From: Catalinimonas sp038039535
GTDB taxonomy: Bacteria > Bacteroidota > Bacteroidia > Cytophagales > Cyclobacteriaceae
Direction of reading: 5' to 3'
Length of the DNA stretch: 64,000 nucleotides
Assembly (NCBI RefSeq): GCF_038039535.1
Contig: NZ_JBBPHP010000004.1
Coordinates: 1-64,000, forward strand
The position numbers and the translations under genes were made by a program. Below, in pieces: positions 54,410 through 63,156 of the stretch. Under the pieces are notes generated by a model. It was given only the letters and a program-made list of their open reading frames with translations. It ran no database searches and had not been told where the DNA came from. Position 1 is the stretch's first letter. The number at the start of each line of letters is the position of its first letter.

Positions 54410-54470
54410 AGATATTAGTTCAAAGTTGTAAGTTCAAAGTTCGGAGTTTAAGAGTTCTTTGTGTTTTAGG

Positions 54471-54510
54471 GTTATGGTGTTATGGTGTTATGGTGTTATG
54501 GTGTTATGGT
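54471..54510. repeat. Five perfect copies of GTTATGGT
   Basis: An 8-bp microsatellite repeated five times without error, then a single inverted partial copy (CTATAACACC near 54525) and more T/A-rich words. It lies between the start of hemE (54409) and that of the succinate-semialdehyde dehydrogenase gene (54643). Confidence 0.9.
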
Positions 54511-54642
54511 TTAAAACGAAAGAACTATAACACCAGAAACTATAACAGTCTCTTCCAACATTGTTCTTTGTTCATTGTTCTCTGTACATTATATATTGCT
54601 CACTGTTTAGCATCTCATTTTTAACAACAAACTTATTTTTTT

Positions 54643-56010
54643 ATGTCAATACAAAGTATCAATCCTCTAAATAATAAACTACTCAAAGAATTTGAGGAAC
54701 ATAGCGATGCACAGATAGAAGAAGTGCTGCAGACCGCAGACAGTACTTACCGCAAATGGCGCAAGTTTTCTTTTGAAGAAAGGAGCAAGCTCATGCATAA
54801 AGCAGCCGATGTGTTGCGCTCCAATAAAAACAAGTATGCCCAGATCATGACTGATGAAATGGGCAAAACCAAGAAAGAAGCCATAGCTGAGGTAGAGAAA
54901 TGCGCCCTCTGCTGTGATTATTATGCCGATAATGCCGCTCAGTTTCTGGCTGATGAACCGCTGAAGATTGATCAAGGAGAAGCCTATATTGCCTATGATC
55001 CTATAGGTACTGTCCTGGCGATCATGCCCTGGAATTTTCCTTACTGGCAGGTGATCCGCTTTGCCGCTCCTACCCTGATGGCGGGCAATGTGGGTATACT
55101 GAAACATGCCTCTAATGTTCCTCAGTGTGCTTTGGCGCTGGAAGAAGTCTTCCGTGAAGCGGGCTTCCCCCAGGGCTGTTTTCAATCCCTGCTGATTCCC
55201 AGCAAAAAGGTAGACCATCTGCTGGCCGACGAACGTATTAAAGCAGCTACACTGACCGGTAGTGAAGGGGCAGGGAGTAAAGTAGCTGCCAAAGCCGGGA
55301 AAGAATTAAAGAAGACAGTACTGGAACTGGGGGGTAGCGATCCCTTTATTGTGCTGGCCGATGCGGACATTGAAAAAGCTGCGACTACAGCTGTCAAAGC
55401 CCGAATGATCAACTGCGGACAAAGCTGTATTGCTGCCAAACGCTTCATTGTGGTGCAGGAAGTGTACGATCAGTTTATAGAGATATTTAAACAAAAGATG
55501 TCAGCGCTTAAGCAGGGCGACCCTAATGAAGATGGCGTGGATTATGGACCTATGGCCCGTGAGGATCTGGCAAACGAACTATTGGAACAGACAAAAAAGT
55601 CTGTTGAAAAAGGTGCGGAAGTACTACTGGGTGGCGACCGACCTGATAAAGAAGGTGCTTTCTTCAACGCAACTATTTTAGGTAATCTGAAAGCGGGAAT
55701 GCCTGCCTATGATGAGGAAATGTTTGGGCCGGTAGCCTCAGTCTTTAAGGTAAAAGACGAGGAAGAAGCCATACTCATTGCCAACGATTCTCCTTACGGA
55801 CTAGGCGGCTGTGTATGGACGAAAGACATTGAGAAGGGTAAACACTTTGTACGTCAGGTAGAATCCGGGGCAGTGTACATCAACAAAATGACGGCCTCAC
55901 ATCCGGCACTTCCTTTTGGGGGTGTAAAGAAATCGGGCTACGGCAGAGAGCTCTCTCACCTGGGTATACGTGAGTTTGTGAACCAGAAGACGGTGTGGCT
56001 GGAGAAATGA
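54643..56010 (+). CDS. Aldehyde dehydrogenase, succinate-semialdehyde type
   Basis: 455 residues. NAD(P)-dependent aldehyde dehydrogenase; the closest pattern is the Sad/GabD-like succinate-semialdehyde dehydrogenase of about this length. Catalytic residues: E228 in LELGGSDPF and C262 in NCGQSCIAAKRF. The N-terminal NFPYWQVIRF and EKCALCCDYYADN match the family. It would feed 4-aminobutyrate or similar aldehydes to succinate, but the substrate cannot be proven. Divergent from hemE. Confidence 0.92.
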   Translation: MSIQSINPLNNKLLKEFEEHSDAQIEEVLQTADSTYRKWRKFSFEERSKLMHKAADVLRSNKNKYAQIMTDEMGKTKKEAIAEVEKCALCCDYYADNAAQFLADEPLKIDQGEAYIAYDPIGTVLAIMPWNFPYWQVIRFAAPTLMAGNVGILKHASNVPQCALALEEVFREAGFPQGCFQSLLIPSKKVDHLLADERIKAATLTGSEGAGSKVAAKAGKELKKTVLELGGSDPFIVLADADIEKAATTAVKARMINCGQSCIAAKRFIVVQEVYDQFIEIFKQKMSALKQGDPNEDGVDYGPMAREDLANELLEQTKKSVEKGAEVLLGGDRPDKEGAFFNATILGNLKAGMPAYDEEMFGPVASVFKVKDEEEAILIANDSPYGLGGCVWTKDIEKGKHFVRQVESGAVYINKMTASHPALPFGGVKKSGYGRELSHLGIREFVNQKTVWLEK

Positions 56011-56601
56011 TGTTAGATGATTAATGAATAATGAGGAATGATTGGTAGTCATTTCTCTTCTACGCTTCCTCAGAGTCCCTACAGCGGAGGCCGCTTGCAG
56101 GTGACTCTGAGCAGCGTAAAAAGTAGAAGCAAATAACTTATCGTTAGCTCTTTATTATTCCATACTCGGTTTTGAGGGCTAAAAGTTAGCGTGCAATAAC
56201 TTATCGTAGTAATATGTTATTGTGCGCCTGCTACAAATGAATACCACATCTGTTTTATTACCTCAATCATACAAAAATTTAATCACACACAGGGGTATGT
56301 TATTCCTCTCTCATGATTTGTTATTTACCGCGGCGATACGTTATTTTTTCATACCCTAAAATGGCTAAAAGTTAGTCCGATGTCTTTTGGCACCGCAAAA
56401 ATATTATTCTATCGGTTGAAAGGATAATTAATTACTCTCTCTGCTCTATTTCATTAGCTTCAGTATACTACTGCCAGTCGCATTTTGATACGACCACCCA
56501 CTAAAAGTATATTAAATTGTATTATCTTGATTTGATATATTGTATGTAAAGGCAGTATGTTGAGGTTATATAGCTAATAGCATCAATTTAAAAGTAACAG
56601 C
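56011..56601. repeat. Repeat- and hairpin-rich intergenic region
   Basis: Contains a nested palindrome (56058-56129), a direct repeat of AATAACTTATCGT at about 56132 and 56196, two copies of GGCTAAAAGTTAG (about 56178 and 56362), a stem GCAATAAC / GTTATTGTGC near 56193-56227, and one copy of the short palindrome CAGTATACTACTG (about 56461). The words ATTCCATAC and GGGCTAAA also occur in array repeat A (12109). No gene is seen. Confidence 0.6.
56058..56129. terminator. Large nested hairpin after the aldehyde dehydrogenase
   Basis: CTCAGAGTC (56069-56077) pairs with GACTCTGAG (56103-56111); AGCGG (56083) with CCGCT (56091); CTTCTACGCT on the left with AGCGTA and GTAGAAG on the right. Together about 70 bp. 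It may end the dehydrogenase transcript or be a mobile palindrome. Confidence 0.55.
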
Positions 56602-57693
56602 ATGACACGAAAGCTACTCAACTTGACTCTTTTTTTCTCCTTGGCAGTTGAGCTCACTTCCTGTGACGGACAAATCAAAAAAGACTTACCCAAAGAGATG
56701 GTAAGTGAATCAAAAGTAATATCTGTTGGACAGCCCAAACTTATAAAAACCCAAGGCTCACAGAAAGGTGACAATGTTAACACTAGTCTTCAGGACAAAG
56801 CAGGGAATCTTTGGTTCGGCACAACAGGCGAAGGCCTTTATCAATATGACGGAAAATCATTTATACAATATACCACAACAAATGGGCTCAATAGTAATAC
56901 GATTCACTGTATTTTGGAAGATAAAGATGGTAAGATTTGGATAGGCACAGCCGCAGGAATTTGTCTTTACGATGGTGACAAATTTAACCATATTCAAATC
57001 CCTTTACCCCCTGATTTACCGCCCAATAAGTATCACGCCACTCATAATGTATTTGACATCATGCAAGACAATAGTGGGAAACTATGGTTTGCTACGATTG
57101 ATGGTGTGTATGTCTACGATGGAAAATCCTTTACTCCATTCATTATTAATGAAGATGGAGGTGGCTTTATGAGCAGTAACCATAATGTAGAAAGAATTTT
57201 AGAAGATAAAGCAGGTAATATTTGGTTTGGTGGCCGGGTTAACTCCGGTGTATTTCGTTACGATGGCAAATCCATAACCAATCTTAAACTTAACGGTGAC
57301 GATTGGGCCTGGCCTGCTTTGGTTGACAAAAAAGGAGATATTTGGTTCAGCAATTGGGATGGTGCTTATGTTTATGATGGAAAATCATTTACAAGAATTA
57401 ATGGATTACCTTATGGTCCTACTACCCAAATTGTAGAAGATAAAAAAGGCAATCTTTGGTTTGGAGGAGGAGGCCGTGGAATTTGTCGTTACGATGGAAA
57501 AACTTTCACCTGTTTAACAGCAAAAGATGGGTTACTCAATGAAGGTGTTTGGTCAATTTTGGAGGATAAATCCGGAAATCTATGGGTGGGCACAAGGAAT
57601 ACGGGTTTATTCCGATATGATGGAGAAGCCTTTACCAGTTTTACAGATATCAATTTCTCAGATCAGAGCGTATTTTTCCCGAATGTCAAGTAA
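56602..57693 (+). CDS. Two-component-regulator-propeller lipoprotein
   Basis: 363 residues. Signal peptide with lipobox LTSCDGQ. Seven propeller repeats of the Reg_prop type follow, each with LWFG or IWFG and then YDGKSF (for example NLWFGTTGEGLYQYDGKSF; the fourth is IWFGGRVNSGVFRYDGKSI). In sensor kinases this propeller precedes a Y_Y_Y domain and a kinase; here it stops at FFPNVK with no such domains, so it is a free-standing surface propeller. It may bind a ligand or protein on the outer surface. It is flanked on both sides by copies of a short palindrome (56461 and 57719). Confidence 0.85.
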   Translation: MTRKLLNLTLFFSLAVELTSCDGQIKKDLPKEMVSESKVISVGQPKLIKTQGSQKGDNVNTSLQDKAGNLWFGTTGEGLYQYDGKSFIQYTTTNGLNSNTIHCILEDKDGKIWIGTAAGICLYDGDKFNHIQIPLPPDLPPNKYHATHNVFDIMQDNSGKLWFATIDGVYVYDGKSFTPFIINEDGGGFMSSNHNVERILEDKAGNIWFGGRVNSGVFRYDGKSITNLKLNGDDWAWPALVDKKGDIWFSNWDGAYVYDGKSFTRINGLPYGPTTQIVEDKKGNLWFGGGGRGICRYDGKTFTCLTAKDGLLNEGVWSILEDKSGNLWVGTRNTGLFRYDGEAFTSFTDINFSDQSVFFPNVK

Positions 57694-58047
57694 AAAACTA
57701 GTGCTAATCCCACTATCCTCAGTATGCTACTGCCGTAATGGAACTGAAGGTTTGAATCAAGTCAAGTTTTAATTTGACGGTATCTGTAGACTTCAATTCC
57801 ATTTCGGAAGTTGAAATAAACTTAAGCCAGTCGCAAGTATCCCGATGACCTGCATCTCTAAAATAACTATCTTAGGAGTACGGATGCAAAGAAAATTATA
57901 TTAATAGCACTAGCAATTGTGGAGATGGCCACCGTGGCAACGGCCTCTGTGGCAACCTTTGGGTTTGTAGCATATAAATATGTTGCGTTCGGGCCGATGA
58001 ATAACAAATAAAAATTTAAAAAAACTTCAATGCTTAATCAACATACC
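57694..58047. other. Gap upstream of the toxin-antitoxin pair
   Basis: Holds the second copy of the CAGTATGCTACTGCC palindrome (about 57719) and a short frame (57925-58011, MATVATASVATFGFVAY...) with a hydrophobic stretch, no known family and no upstream signal. The start of the antitoxin gene is at 58048. Confidence 0.45.
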
Positions 58048-58275
58048 ATGAAACGAAACGAGATTTACCATAGTGATCCGGAGATTTTAGGAGGCACTCC
58101 GGTGTTTACAGGCACCCGCGTACCCATTAATACTTTGCTGGTTTACCTGCGCAAAGGTAAGCGTATTGAAGACTTTCGTGATGATTTTCCTACGGTAAGC
58201 TTCGCACAAGCCGAAGCACTACTTGAATTGGCAGGTCAGGAACTGATGGCTCACTCCGATTCGTCAGATTCATGA
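58048..58275 (+). CDS. DUF433 antitoxin
   Basis: 75 residues from the Met at 58048 (MKRNEIYHSDPEILGGTPVF). DUF433 small helix-turn-helix protein: GGTPVFTGTRVPINTLLVYLRKGKRIEDF. Such proteins are the antitoxin of DUF5615 toxin pairs and repress their own operon. It overlaps the toxin gene by 4 bases (ATGA), a sign of translational coupling. Confidence 0.85.
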   Translation: MKRNEIYHSDPEILGGTPVFTGTRVPINTLLVYLRKGKRIEDFRDDFPTVSFAQAEALLELAGQELMAHSDSSDS

Positions 58276-58604
58276 TTCGGGTATTGCTGGATGAAAACTT
58301 ACCTCGCAAGCTCAAACGGTCGCTCAATGCTGAGACCATTACAGTGCCTGAATGTGGTTGGGGTGGTTTTAAAAACGGGGAGTTGCTGCAGAAAGCCGCG
58401 GCAGAGTTTGATGTGATGCTGACGATGGACCGTGGCATTGAGCATCAACAAAACCTAAGTGGCCTCAGTCTCTGTCTCATTGTATTGTCAGCAGTGAGCA
58501 ATGATCTGGATGACTTGCTACCTTTAGTGCCTTCAATTAACACTGCATTAACTAAAACCATCCCTGGTCACATTATCCATATAAAAGAAACAGACGTTTT
58601 ATAA
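58272..58604 (+). CDS. DUF5615 PIN-like toxin
   Basis: 110 residues. PIN-like fold with acidic residues: LLDENLPRKLKRSL (D7, E8), FDVMLTMDRGIEHQQNL. DUF5615 proteins are predicted RNases and act as toxins with DUF433 antitoxins. It starts in the last codon of the antitoxin gene. Target RNA unknown. Confidence 0.85.
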   Translation: MIRVLLDENLPRKLKRSLNAETITVPECGWGGFKNGELLQKAAAEFDVMLTMDRGIEHQQNLSGLSLCLIVLSAVSNDLDDLLPLVPSINTALTKTIPGHIIHIKETDVL

Positions 58605-58639
58605 GAAGTGTATCCTGTTCCATGGGTCACCCAAAGCCC

Positions 58640-58672
58640 CCTAGCTTCAGTATGCTACTGCCAGTAGCGGGC
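58640..58672. repeat. Short palindromic repeat, third copy
   Basis: CCTAGC, CAGTA, TGC, TACTG and GCTAGG form a nested stem. The core AGCTTCAGTATGCTACTGCC also occurs at about 56456 and, slightly changed, at about 57714. Confidence 0.65.
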
Positions 58673-58689
58673 TAGGCTTCAGCGGAGCG

Positions 58690-58714
58690 CTGCCAGATTT
58701 CAAAAATCTGGCAG
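58690..58714. repeat. Perfect 11-bp hairpin with CAA loop
   Basis: CTGCCAGATTT, CAA, AAATCTGGCAG. Same shape as the hairpins at 18058 and 18136. It sits about 40 bases past the DinB-like gene's stop. Confidence 0.7.
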
Positions 58715-58755
58715 AGATAGCTTACTTGATTTGTATAGCGGCAGGCTGCCATAGA

Positions 58756-59232
58756 TTACTGTGCTGGTTTCATTTCTTTCATGATTACCCTTCGCAGAGC
58801 CATGGCATAGCCCAGGTGCAGAGATTCGTGCATGGCATTGAAGCGAATACCTTCCTGAATATCTGATAAAGTTACGCCAAAGCTGGTTGTGTACTCATGA
58901 TACTGCTGAAAACGCTGTGCCTCAAAATCCTGTTGAAGTTGTTCAATAGTAGAGATTGCCAGTGCTTTGAGCTTTTCTATCTCTTCTCCACTTACATGTC
59001 CGTTGGGTTTTGTTCCTCTTCGGTAGGAATCTATTAGTTCCAGATCTACATGCATCTCCAAACCGGATAGTTTATAACAAATGATCTGCTGGGTGGCGAT
59101 GATATGTCCAAAATTCCAGATGATATTGTTGTTGAATCCGGGAGGAATATGATTCAGCGCATGCTCATCCAGGGCATCCAGTAGTTTCATAAAGTTTTCT
59201 CTTCCTTTGCGGGTATAGGCTATTTCTTTCAT
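58756..59232 (-). CDS. DinB-like four-helix metal-binding protein
   Basis: 158 residues. DinB_2-type helical bundle. Three histidines characteristic of the metal site: H in WNFGHIIATQQ, and HESLHLGYA near the end (HxxxH). Family members bind Zn, Ni or Fe and act as thiol transferases or are of unknown function. Cytoplasmic. It is 81 bases downstream of kdsB on the same strand. Confidence 0.88.
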   Translation of the reverse strand: MKEIAYTRKGRENFMKLLDALDEHALNHIPPGFNNNIIWNFGHIIATQQIICYKLSGLEMHVDLELIDSYRRGTKPNGHVSGEEIEKLKALAISTIEQLQQDFEAQRFQQYHEYTTSFGVTLSDIQEGIRFNAMHESLHLGYAMALRRVIMKEMKPAQ

Positions 59233-59313
59233 ACGATTGTTTGAGTTTGATCAGTTACAAGCTTCATAAATTTACATGAAAAGCTTTGAGTATACATAAT
59301 AGGCTAAAATTTA

Positions 59314-60057
59314 TTACTGCATCCCCATGACTTTTAAGGCCCTTTCCAGGTCCTGCGGAGTATCTATGCTGATGCTTTCGTGTGCTGTAATCCCTATCTT
59401 GATGGGATAGCCATTTTCTATCCAGCGCAACTGCTCCAGTGATTCTGCTTTCTCCAGACTGGAAATCGGTAGTTGTGTTACTTCCCTCAAAATATCGGCA
59501 CGATAGGCATAGATACAGACATGTTTGTAATACGTATGGTGCTCCAGCCATTCAGCTTTATCATAGCCTCTCAGGTAAGGAATACATTCCCTGCTGAAAT
59601 AGATCGCGTTCATATGCTTATTGAAGATGACTTTCATGATAGTGGGGTTGAAAAGCAGCGGGGCTTCTTTCACCTCATTGACCAGTGTAGCCAGTTGTGT
59701 TTCTCCATCCAGCAGGCCTGCCAGTTCATCTATGGTATCAGGGTGGATAAAAGGCTCATCTCCCTGTATGTTGATCACATAGTCATAGTCTGTGGATTGC
59801 TTATCCAGCGCTTCGCGACAGCGGTCGGTACCGGAAGGATGCTGTTCGGAGGTCATTACCGCTTCACCACCAAAATCTTCTACGTGCTTCCGGATATCGT
59901 CATGATCGGTGGCCACAATTACTTTCTCTAGTTTTTTAGCTGCTGAAGCCTGTTCAAAGGTGCGCTGCACCATACTTTTACCTTTGATATCAGCCAGGGC
60001 TTTGGCTGGAAAACGCGTAGAGGCTAAGCGGGCGGGAATAATGCCTAGTATCTTCAA
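59314..60057 (-). CDS. kdsB: 3-deoxy-manno-octulosonate cytidylyltransferase
   Basis: 247 residues. CMP-KDO synthetase: transfers CMP to KDO for lipid A/LPS core synthesis. Signature IIPARLASTRFPAKALADI at the N-terminus, IVATDHDDI, VMTSEQHPSGTDR, INIQGDEPF with the metal-binding Asp, and SLEQLRWIENGYPI. Full length. Cytoplasmic. Confidence 0.97.
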   Translation of the reverse strand: MKILGIIPARLASTRFPAKALADIKGKSMVQRTFEQASAAKKLEKVIVATDHDDIRKHVEDFGGEAVMTSEQHPSGTDRCREALDKQSTDYDYVINIQGDEPFIHPDTIDELAGLLDGETQLATLVNEVKEAPLLFNPTIMKVIFNKHMNAIYFSRECIPYLRGYDKAEWLEHHTYYKHVCIYAYRADILREVTQLPISSLEKAESLEQLRWIENGYPIKIGITAHESISIDTPQDLERALKVMGMQ

Positions 60058-60173
60058 ATCCTTATTATTTAGCTTTTTTACTGTTTATTTGTAACCCTAA
60101 CTGCTAAGGTTAGTATTTGATATATATCACATGGTTTGTTGTACGAAAACAATGGCCGATTAGCTTCCGCAAT

Positions 60174-60776
60174 ATGCATAAATTAAAGTTCAAGCTCGGA
60201 ATAATTCTTTTATTAATCACCGTAGGATGCCAGTCTGAAGAAAGCGATGTAGAAAGCATGCTTGAGGCTACCCCTTATTTTGATTTAAAAGGGGTGATCA
60301 ATCAGCAAATTACTCTCCTGGACAGGCTGAATCCTCAGGTTGAAATTACTGCAAGTATTGGCAAAAATACAGAAACAGAGACAATGCAAAAAGACAGTGC
60401 TGCCTGGGCCGAAGCGTTACAGTTATATGTAGATGCGGACCTTAACAAGCCTGTATTACGTGGACAGTATACAATCACCGACAGTACACTGGAAGAGGAG
60501 AATTTGCAAGCAAAGATTTACCGGGCCAAGAATGAGAAAGAGGCAGAAATTCCCTATATGAAGGTTGTTTACAAAGACTCTACTTCTAACCCTTGTTATG
60601 TAGAAACTCTTTTTCGTGAAGAAAATCTTCTTTACAGCACTTACAGAAGCATGTCGTTGCACTTTGATCAGTTACAGGGAAACTTAAGGCTTACCGAATA
60701 TGAAACCCAGGGAAGACAAAAGATGGTTTTTAAGGACAGCGTTTTTTATTCTACCAGAGGACTCCTTCAATATTAA
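60174..60776 (+). CDS. Lipoprotein of unknown function
   Basis: 200 residues from the Met at 60174 (MHKLKFKLGIILLLITVGCQSEE), which starts the signal peptide; the frame is open to 60117. Lipobox VGCQSE. The mature part is alternately helical and beta, with YVDADLNKPVLRGQYTITDS and ENLLYSTYRSMSLHFDQLQG; I do not recognise it. Its stop overlaps the end of the convergent wzc-like gene by 4 bases. Confidence 0.75.
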   Translation: MHKLKFKLGIILLLITVGCQSEESDVESMLEATPYFDLKGVINQQITLLDRLNPQVEITASIGKNTETETMQKDSAAWAEALQLYVDADLNKPVLRGQYTITDSTLEEENLQAKIYRAKNEKEAEIPYMKVVYKDSTSNPCYVETLFREENLLYSTYRSMSLHFDQLQGNLRLTEYETQGRQKMVFKDSVFYSTRGLLQY

Positions 60777-63154
60777 ACCTTTTCTCCTTTAAAGAGGCTC
60801 TTTACTTTTTCTACTACTCCTTTTTTCTCCTCTTCACCAAAATACCCATAACCATAGCGGGAGTGGGCGTAGCTTCTATCTCCGGTGGAGGAGAGACCAT
60901 TCAGAATGATGGCTAGCTTAGAAAACTTTTCGGTATTGTGAAGCTTCTTGAATGTGCGCACAAAATTTCTCCTGGAATAATCGGCCCGAAATACATAGAG
61001 AGGAATATCGGCTTTCTCCATCACCAAGACACCATCTGTTACCAAACCTACGGGTGGGCTATCCAGGATAATCACGTCATATATTTCCTTAAGCTGATGT
61101 AGCATACGTTCAAACGCCTGGCTTACGATCAGTTCCGAAGGATTAGGCGGAATAGCGCCGGCAGGGATAATATCCAACTTACCCTCTTTTATTTCTGTAA
61201 TACATTCTTCCAATGCATACTTGCCTATCAAGTGGGTACTAACACCTTTTTCTCCATTCTTGGTAGAAAAGACTTTGTGAACCTTGGGTTTACGGAGGTC
61301 AAGATCCACGATAAGCACCTTTTGCCCAGACAGAGCAATCACATAAGCCAGATTACAGGCTACAAATGTTTTTCCCTCAGATCCTACAGTGGAAGTTACA
61401 GAAATGACTTTCTTTTCATTTCTCAAACCCATAAACTGCATATTGGTTCGCACCGAACGGAAAGCTTCACTGATAGCAGACTTAGGCATTTTGTCAATGA
61501 CAAGCCCCTCGGATGCAGTATTTTTCTTATTGAGCGGAATACTGCCCAATATTGAAGCACGTGTCAGTTTTTCCAGTTCACTCTGACTGCTGATTTTATC
61601 ATTCAGCACATAACCCACCGCCAGAAACATGAGGCTAAGAATAATTCCACTTATCGCCCCTACCCCGAGAATAGTAATTTTTTCAGGCGCTACAGGATTG
61701 CCAGGCATAGTTGCCGGAAGTAATACCACAAAGTCAGTAACAGTCCCTGCCTTTGCTATTTCCAGTTCATTCTTCTTCTGAATTAAAGAAAGGAAGATGC
61801 TTTCATAAAGATTATAATAGCGTTGATTTTTGCCATACTGTGTGCCTTTGGATGGCAACTGCACAAAATCTTCCTCTATCTCCTGCTTCTTTTCTGCTAT
61901 TTCTTCCAGTTGTAGGTGAAGCTGAGTATCATAGGTTTGTATGAGACCGAGGATATCCTCTTTGATAAGATCTATTTTCTGGTCTTTTAGCTTGACAGCA
62001 ATAGATGACTCTTTATAAGAAGCTAAAGTCAGTTCTTTATCGTTGAGCAGAGTGTTGAGTTGCTGGACATATTTTAATATATCTTCCGGATAGCTAACAA
62101 AACTGGTAGGCTCAGTGAGAACCAACTCTTCATTTTCTACTTTCTGACGTAGTTTTTCAATTGATTCTAATGTGTTTTGGATCTGGAACTTCCTTGCATC
62201 CAGTTCTTCCATTTTCACTATTGCTTTTCCTATCTCAGACTGTAGATTGTTAGTTTTGTTATCAATTGTAAAGTTTTCAAAGTAGTTCTCGTATTTGGAA
62301 AGACGGTCTTCAATTGCTCCCAACTGCTCATCCAGGAAGCTTAATTTCTGCTCGGTAGCCTGATTTTTTTTCTCCTTAGTATATTCCAGGTAGACAGAGT
62401 CTATTACTGTAACTAAATCCCTTATTTTCTGCTTATCATATCCCTGAAAACCTACTTTGATGGTATTTGCCTTAAAATTCACAGGCTCAACGATCATGTT
62501 ACTGGATAAATAATTGACCAATGACTGGTCACTATTGATTGTAAAATAGTAGGCTGTTCCCTTAAACTCCTGACGAAAGTGCTCGGTAAGCGTTACTACA
62601 AAGCGGTAAGAGGGGTGTTCTATTTCTTCACCAAATTCATAGGCGCGAGAAAACCTTTCTCCTCCCAAAGGATAAGAAAGTATAAACTGCTCATCATTTA
62701 AAATTTCAATATCAATGGGCTTGTCATAAAACGAGCGGTCTTTGAGTTCATATTCAACTCTAAAGGGGGAATTGCCATAACGTTCCTGAAAAAGTACTCT
62801 TCCATAAGCATAATAGCTGATATCCATATCAATGGCCTCCACTACTTTGCTGAAAAAAAGATTTGATTTCAGAAGCTCTATTTCCCCGGCAAGGTTATCC
62901 AGATTTTGATTCAGATTTCCAAAACCAAGAATATTCGCCTCACTTTTAATGTCCAGTCTTAGGATAGAAGTTGACTCATATACCGGGCGGGTATACCTTA
63001 TGTAGAGGTAGGCAAGTATGTTTGTAGAAAGTATGATCAGCAAAACCCAAATAATATTCTTCTTTAAAGTCAGAAATATCTTGCTCAGGTCAAGCCCTTC
63101 AAATACACTATTTTCATTAGTAGACTCTTCTATATCATACTGATCATTCCTCAT
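60773..63154 (-). CDS. Wzc-like polysaccharide co-polymerase / tyrosine autokinase
   Basis: 793 residues. Wzz-type N-terminal domain with a first membrane segment (about 35-55), a long coiled-coil periplasmic part (about 250-450), a second membrane segment (about 495-520), then the BY-kinase domain: Walker A with K595 in TVGSEGKTF, Walker A' in VLIVDLDLRKPK, Walker B in DVIILDSPP, and a C-terminal Tyr cluster (SYAHSRYGYGYFGE). It controls chain length and export of capsule or exopolysaccharide with Wza. It ends 4 bases inside the end of the 60174 gene. Together with 63157-63972 it forms an operon. Confidence 0.95.
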   Translation of the reverse strand: MRNDQYDIEESTNENSVFEGLDLSKIFLTLKKNIIWVLLIILSTNILAYLYIRYTRPVYESTSILRLDIKSEANILGFGNLNQNLDNLAGEIELLKSNLFFSKVVEAIDMDISYYAYGRVLFQERYGNSPFRVEYELKDRSFYDKPIDIEILNDEQFILSYPLGGERFSRAYEFGEEIEHPSYRFVVTLTEHFRQEFKGTAYYFTINSDQSLVNYLSSNMIVEPVNFKANTIKVGFQGYDKQKIRDLVTVIDSVYLEYTKEKKNQATEQKLSFLDEQLGAIEDRLSKYENYFENFTIDNKTNNLQSEIGKAIVKMEELDARKFQIQNTLESIEKLRQKVENEELVLTEPTSFVSYPEDILKYVQQLNTLLNDKELTLASYKESSIAVKLKDQKIDLIKEDILGLIQTYDTQLHLQLEEIAEKKQEIEEDFVQLPSKGTQYGKNQRYYNLYESIFLSLIQKKNELEIAKAGTVTDFVVLLPATMPGNPVAPEKITILGVGAISGIILSLMFLAVGYVLNDKISSQSELEKLTRASILGSIPLNKKNTASEGLVIDKMPKSAISEAFRSVRTNMQFMGLRNEKKVISVTSTVGSEGKTFVACNLAYVIALSGQKVLIVDLDLRKPKVHKVFSTKNGEKGVSTHLIGKYALEECITEIKEGKLDIIPAGAIPPNPSELIVSQAFERMLHQLKEIYDVIILDSPPVGLVTDGVLVMEKADIPLYVFRADYSRRNFVRTFKKLHNTEKFSKLAIILNGLSSTGDRSYAHSRYGYGYFGEEEKKGVVEKVKSLFKGEKV

Positions 63155-63156
63155 AC

